Part shown: positions 61,594-64,000 of the stretch, one piece after another
Numbering within the stretch: the first letter of the stretch is position 1
Layout: the number at the start of each line of letters is the position of its first letter
From: Robertmurraya korlensis
GTDB taxonomy: Bacteria; Bacillota; Bacilli; Bacillales; Cytobacillaceae
Length of the DNA: 64,000 nt
Assembly (NCBI RefSeq): GCF_023715225.1
Contig: NZ_JAMBNS010000007.1
Coordinates: 222,732-286,731, forward strand
Direction: 5' to 3'
Made by a program: the position numbers and the translations under genes
The notes under the pieces: generated by a model
What the model saw: only the letters and a program-made list of their open reading frames with translations
Database searches by the model: none
Told to the model about the DNA's origin: nothing

Positions 61594-62028
61594 GTGTCGC
61601 ATCAATTGAAAGAAGCGCTTGACACGTTAAAAGAAACTGGAGTCCGTATTACTCCCCAGCGTCATGCGATACTTGAATATTTAATAAACTCCATGTCACA
61701 CCCGACTGCTGATGATATTTATAAAGCTCTTGAAGGAAAATTCCCTAATATGAGTGTGGCTACAGTTTACAATAATTTACGAGTATTCCGCGAGGTTGGA
61801 CTTGTAAAAGAACTTACTTACGGTGATGCATCCAGTAGGTTTGATTTTATTACAACCCATCATTACCATGTGATCTGCGAAAAGTGTGGAAAGATCGTTG
61901 ACTTCCACTATCCAGGTCTTGATGAAGTAGAACAATTAGCATCACATGTTACGGGATTTAAAGTAAGTCACCATCGAATGGAGATTTACGGAACTTGTCC
62001 GGATTGTGCTATTAAAGAAGCTCATTAA
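61594..62028 (+). CDS. perR: Peroxide-responsive repressor PerR (Fur family)
   Basis: Metal-dependent repressor of 144 residues, nearly identical to B. subtilis PerR in its core: [37 protein letters not shown] (recognition helix). His/Asp metal site residues lie in [14 protein letters not shown]; structural zinc Cys pairs are CEKC and CPDC. Oxidation of its regulatory Fe site releases DNA. GTG 61594 has nine bases to AAGAGG; ATG 61588 would leave almost none. Confidence 0.94.
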   Translation: MSHQLKEALDTLKETGVRITPQRHAILEYLINSMSHPTADDIYKALEGKFPNMSVATVYNNLRVFREVGLVKELTYGDASSRFDFITTHHYHVICEKCGKIVDFHYPGLDEVEQLASHVTGFKVSHHRMEIYGTCPDCAIKEAH

Positions 62029-62047
62029 GCTTAAAAAGATGGAAAAT

Positions 62048-62077
62048 AAAAAAGCTGACTTACATGTCAGCTTTTTT
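62048..62077. terminator. Bidirectional terminator perR/ygzB
   Basis: AAAAAAGCTGAC (62048-62059) pairs perfectly with GTCAGCTTTTTT (62066-62077) around six bases. The right arm is also the last coding codons of ygzB on the minus strand. Confidence 0.85.
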
Positions 62078-62422
62078 GCTGTTTTTACGGTTATATTTTT
62101 CATCAAATTCCTTGCCAGTTAAGCTCGGGTCAAGGGTTAGTGGTTCGTTACAATACATACACATATCCACTCGCCCTAATACCTTCGTTGTTTTTTGGCA
62201 ATTTGGACAAACTACCTGAACGGTCTTCGTAGATAACATTCCGATCCAGAAATACACCACCGTGCTCGCGATGATTGATAAAAGCCCAAGAAGCATAAAG
62301 AAAGTCATAACCAATGGAGAAGTTCTAAAGAAGATTCCTATATACATAATAATGAATCCGATAAAAATTAAGCTTAGAGCAAAAGTGCGGATTTTGTTAA
62401 TTTTGCTAGAATATTTACCCAT
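62060..62422 (-). CDS. ygzB: YgzB-like UPF0295 membrane protein
   Basis: Protein of 120 residues: two helices ([19 protein letters not shown] and [20 protein letters not shown]) then a cytoplasmic zinc-ribbon-like tail with CPNC and CMYC. Matches YgzB in length, layout and position between perR and ygxA. Function unknown. ATG start after AGGAGGG. Confidence 0.9.
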   Translation of the reverse strand: MGKYSSKINKIRTFALSLIFIGFIIMYIGIFFRTSPLVMTFFMLLGLLSIIASTVVYFWIGMLSTKTVQVVCPNCQKTTKVLGRVDMCMYCNEPLTLDPSLTGKEFDEKYNRKNSKKADM

Positions 62423-62576
62423 TTTTGTTCCCTCCTAAAAGCTAAATATATCATACCATTATTGTTGAGATAAATATATAATAAGGAGGTCTGTGTCGAA
62501 ATTTGACTTTTTATTTTGAAGGAGTTTCATGTTCGACGTCGAAATTATAGCCTATCAAGAATTGGGAGGAATTCCT

Positions 62577-63452
62577 ATGGAAGACTTTCTCCGTCCTTTA
62601 TACCAGGAACGGGCAAGCCAAGCGAATACACTTGGTGTTTTATTTATAGAGAAAAAACAGAAATCCATTCCTACAACAGATACGTTTGATGCTGTTTTAC
62701 TTATTGTTGTAAAGGAAGCGGAACAAGCGGTTTTTATTAAACATTACACTTATGAAAATAAAAAGGCTGCTTTACATGTTGTAACAGAAGCACAAATTAA
62801 TGAATGGATTCTTCTTGGTACCAATCGTAAAATCTTTGACTGGTTTTATAACGGGAAAATTCAATTCGATCGTAATGAGTACCTTCATAATTTAAAAAAA
62901 GAACTTATGGAATTTCCTTTCTATGGTAGAAAGGTTAAGATGGGTCTCGAGTTTGCAAGATTAATTCGTCGCTATATGGATGGGAAAGCCTTCTTTGAAA
63001 ATAAACATCATTTAGATGCATATAATCATGTGGTTCACTCTCTTCATCATTTAGCAAGACTTGCTGTAATCGAAAATGGTTTTCATCCTGAAGTGACCGT
63101 TTGGCATCAGGTAAAACAAATTGAACCTGAAATTTTTAAATTGTATTCAGAGCTAGTAATGAGTGAAGAATCAATTGAAAAAAGGCTTGAACTATTATTT
63201 TTAGCAAGTGAGTTTCTTATTCATTCAAGAACGAAAGTAGGCATTATGCATCTTCAAGAAGTACTAGAACAAAAGGACCTTTGGACGTTCCAAGAAATCT
63301 TAAGTCATGATGAGTTGAAAGAATACTCGGTAGATTTAAGTATGTTATTAGAGTACTTAATAGAAAAAGGATATATTGAGGTTGTTAATCAGGAAACAAA
63401 GGGACAAGGTGTTTTTCATAGATATTATAAAGTTGCTGAAAAATTATCGTAA
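62577..63452 (+). CDS. ygxA: YgxA-like nucleotidyltransferase-family protein
   Basis: Soluble protein of 291 residues placed directly before an rRNA operon, as ygxA is in B. subtilis. N-terminal half has a nucleotidyltransferase-like fold (FDAVLLIVVKEAEQAVFIKH, INEWILLGTNRKIFDWFYNG); the C-terminal half is helical (ALHHL-type NHVVHSLHHLARLAVIENGF). I see no complete G-S/D-x-D catalytic motif, so enzymatic activity is uncertain. ATG 62577 after GGGAGG; the frame back to 62529 has no comparable site. Confidence 0.82.
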   Translation: MEDFLRPLYQERASQANTLGVLFIEKKQKSIPTTDTFDAVLLIVVKEAEQAVFIKHYTYENKKAALHVVTEAQINEWILLGTNRKIFDWFYNGKIQFDRNEYLHNLKKELMEFPFYGRKVKMGLEFARLIRRYMDGKAFFENKHHLDAYNHVVHSLHHLARLAVIENGFHPEVTVWHQVKQIEPEIFKLYSELVMSEESIEKRLELLFLASEFLIHSRTKVGIMHLQEVLEQKDLWTFQEILSHDELKEYSVDLSMLLEYLIEKGYIEVVNQETKGQGVFHRYYKVAEKLS

Positions 63453-63470
63453 AAAAATATCGTTTTTTTG

Positions 63471-63499
63471 TTGACCTGTGTTCGGATTCTTGTTATATT
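63471..63499 (+). promoter_or_regulatory. rrn promoter P1
   Basis: TTGACC, 17 bases, TATATT, 230 bases upstream of 16S rRNA. Typical of tandem Bacillus rrn promoters. Confidence 0.75.
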
Positions 63500-63504
63500 A
63501 ATAT

Positions 63505-63547
63505 CCGTCGCTACGAAATGTCGCTATAATGACTTTGTAGCTGACGG
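63505..63547 (+). other. Stem between rrn P1 and P2
   Basis: CCGTCGCTACGAAA (63505-63518) pairs with TTTGTAGCTGACGG (63534-63547) apart from one bulged T. It begins within a few bases of the likely P1 transcription start, so transcripts from P1 but not P2 would carry it at the 5' end. Confidence 0.5.
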
Positions 63548-63568
63548 AAATGTTTTTCAAAAACAGTG

Positions 63569-63597
63569 TTGACATGATATTAACGCTGTGATATATT
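63569..63597 (+). promoter_or_regulatory. rrn promoter P2
   Basis: TTGACA, 17 bases, TATATT: a near-consensus sigma-A promoter, about 130 bases before the mature 16S 5' end. Confidence 0.85.
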
Positions 63598-63630
63598 AAT
63601 AAAGTCGCCTCTGAGCGAGATGATAAAAAT

Positions 63631-63645
63631 TGTTCTTTGAAAACT
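63631..63645 (+). promoter_or_regulatory. rrn leader boxA (Nus antitermination site)
   Basis: TGTTCTTTGAAAACT in the leader is the boxA-type sequence found before 16S rRNA in Bacillus. Confidence 0.75.
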
Positions 63646-63728
63646 AAACAAATCATACGTCAACAAAAAATGATTAGTGTTGAAATACACACTAGCCAAC
63701 GTTTTAACTTTAAGAGCTAATCTTACTC

Positions 63729-64000
63729 TTTATTGGAGAGTTTGATCCTGGCTCAGGACGAACGCTGGCGGCGTGCCTAATACATGCAAGTCGAGCGGAC
63801 TTGGAGGAAGCTTGCTTCCTCCTTGTTAGCGGCGGACGGGTGAGTAACACGTGGGCAACCTGCCTATGAGACTGGGATAACTCCGGGAAACCGGGGCTAA
63901 TACCGGATAATTCTTTTCTACACATGTAGAAAAGCTGAAAGATGGTTTCGGCTATCACTCATAGATGGGCCCGCGGCGCATTAGCTAGTTGGTGAGGTAA
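63729..64000 (+). rRNA. 16S ribosomal RNA, 5' part (continues beyond window)
   Basis: Begins TTTATTGGAGAGTTTGATCC, then GGCGGCGTGCCTAATACATG, GGCGGACGGGTGAGTAACAC and GATGGGCCCGCGGCGCATTA, the universal and Bacillus-type 16S landmarks. 272 bases are inside the window. The mature 5' end was placed by similarity to B. subtilis. Confidence 0.97.

Noticed and set aside
63710..63958. Minus-strand open frame at the right edge
   Set aside because: It lies inside the 16S rRNA gene.

Overview
The window is chromosomal DNA from a low-GC, spore-forming member of the Bacillaceae. The evidence is Bacillus-type AGGAGG ribosome sites with many TTG and GTG starts, spore proteins (SspK, a gamma-type SASP, a GerMN lipoprotein), TnrA/CodY/PerR-type operators, and a Bacillus-like 16S rRNA 5' end at the right edge. 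From about 32.9 kb to the rRNA operon the gene order follows the B. subtilis segment yfhD-yfhE-yfhF-recX-yfhH-sspK-yfhJ-yfhP-mutY-fabL-sspE-ygaB-ntdP-ygaD-ygaE-gsaB-bcp-perR-ygzB-ygxA-rrn (recalled from memory), with several insertions.

Left part (1-31.3 kb), accessory metabolism. (i) An frl-like fructosamine (Amadori product) uptake operon cut by the left edge: binding protein, two permeases, PfkB kinase, then a convergent GntR/UTRA regulator with a perfect 20-bp palindrome in front of it. (ii) A complete assimilatory nitrate/nitrite cluster: nasA divergent from nasBC, then nasDE, with four perfect TnrA-type boxes, two of them in exact tandem before nasD. (iii) A five-gene operon (RpiR regulator, YjiH-type membrane protein, M20 hydrolase, GNAT acyltransferase, N-acylamino acid racemase) that has the parts list of the N-succinylamino acid pathway turning D-amino acids into L-amino acids, here joined to a likely transporter and sensor. 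(iv) Single genes: VOC protein, YwbE, DUF3231 protein, PAS/HD-GYP phosphodiesterase, GerMN lipoprotein, chemoreceptor, UMF1-type MFS protein, ENPP-type phosphodiesterase, secreted InhA metalloprotease, flavodoxin-like protein and peptidase T.

Right part (31.3-64 kb), conserved backbone plus insertions. The insertions are an SDR gene beside recX, a peptide ABC operon in the order ATPase-ATPase-binding protein-permease-permease after ygaD, an orphan 1489-residue glutamate synthase large-subunit homologue, a three-gene ABC exporter, a two-helix K+ channel and a PduO-type cobalamin adenosyltransferase. The window ends with tandem rrn promoters, boxA and the first 272 bases of 16S rRNA.

Non-coding highlights: two copies of a roughly 140-bp fold-back repeat (one inside the inferred nasA leader); a family of GTGGACA hairpins, one of which fills the gap between the flavodoxin and pepT genes and supplies the flavodoxin stop codon; a compact DnaA-box cluster at 32.79-32.88 kb; a shared recX/SDR inverted repeat coding for the last residues of both proteins; and a hairpin lying between a strong Shine-Dalgarno and the start codon of the orphan glutamate synthase.
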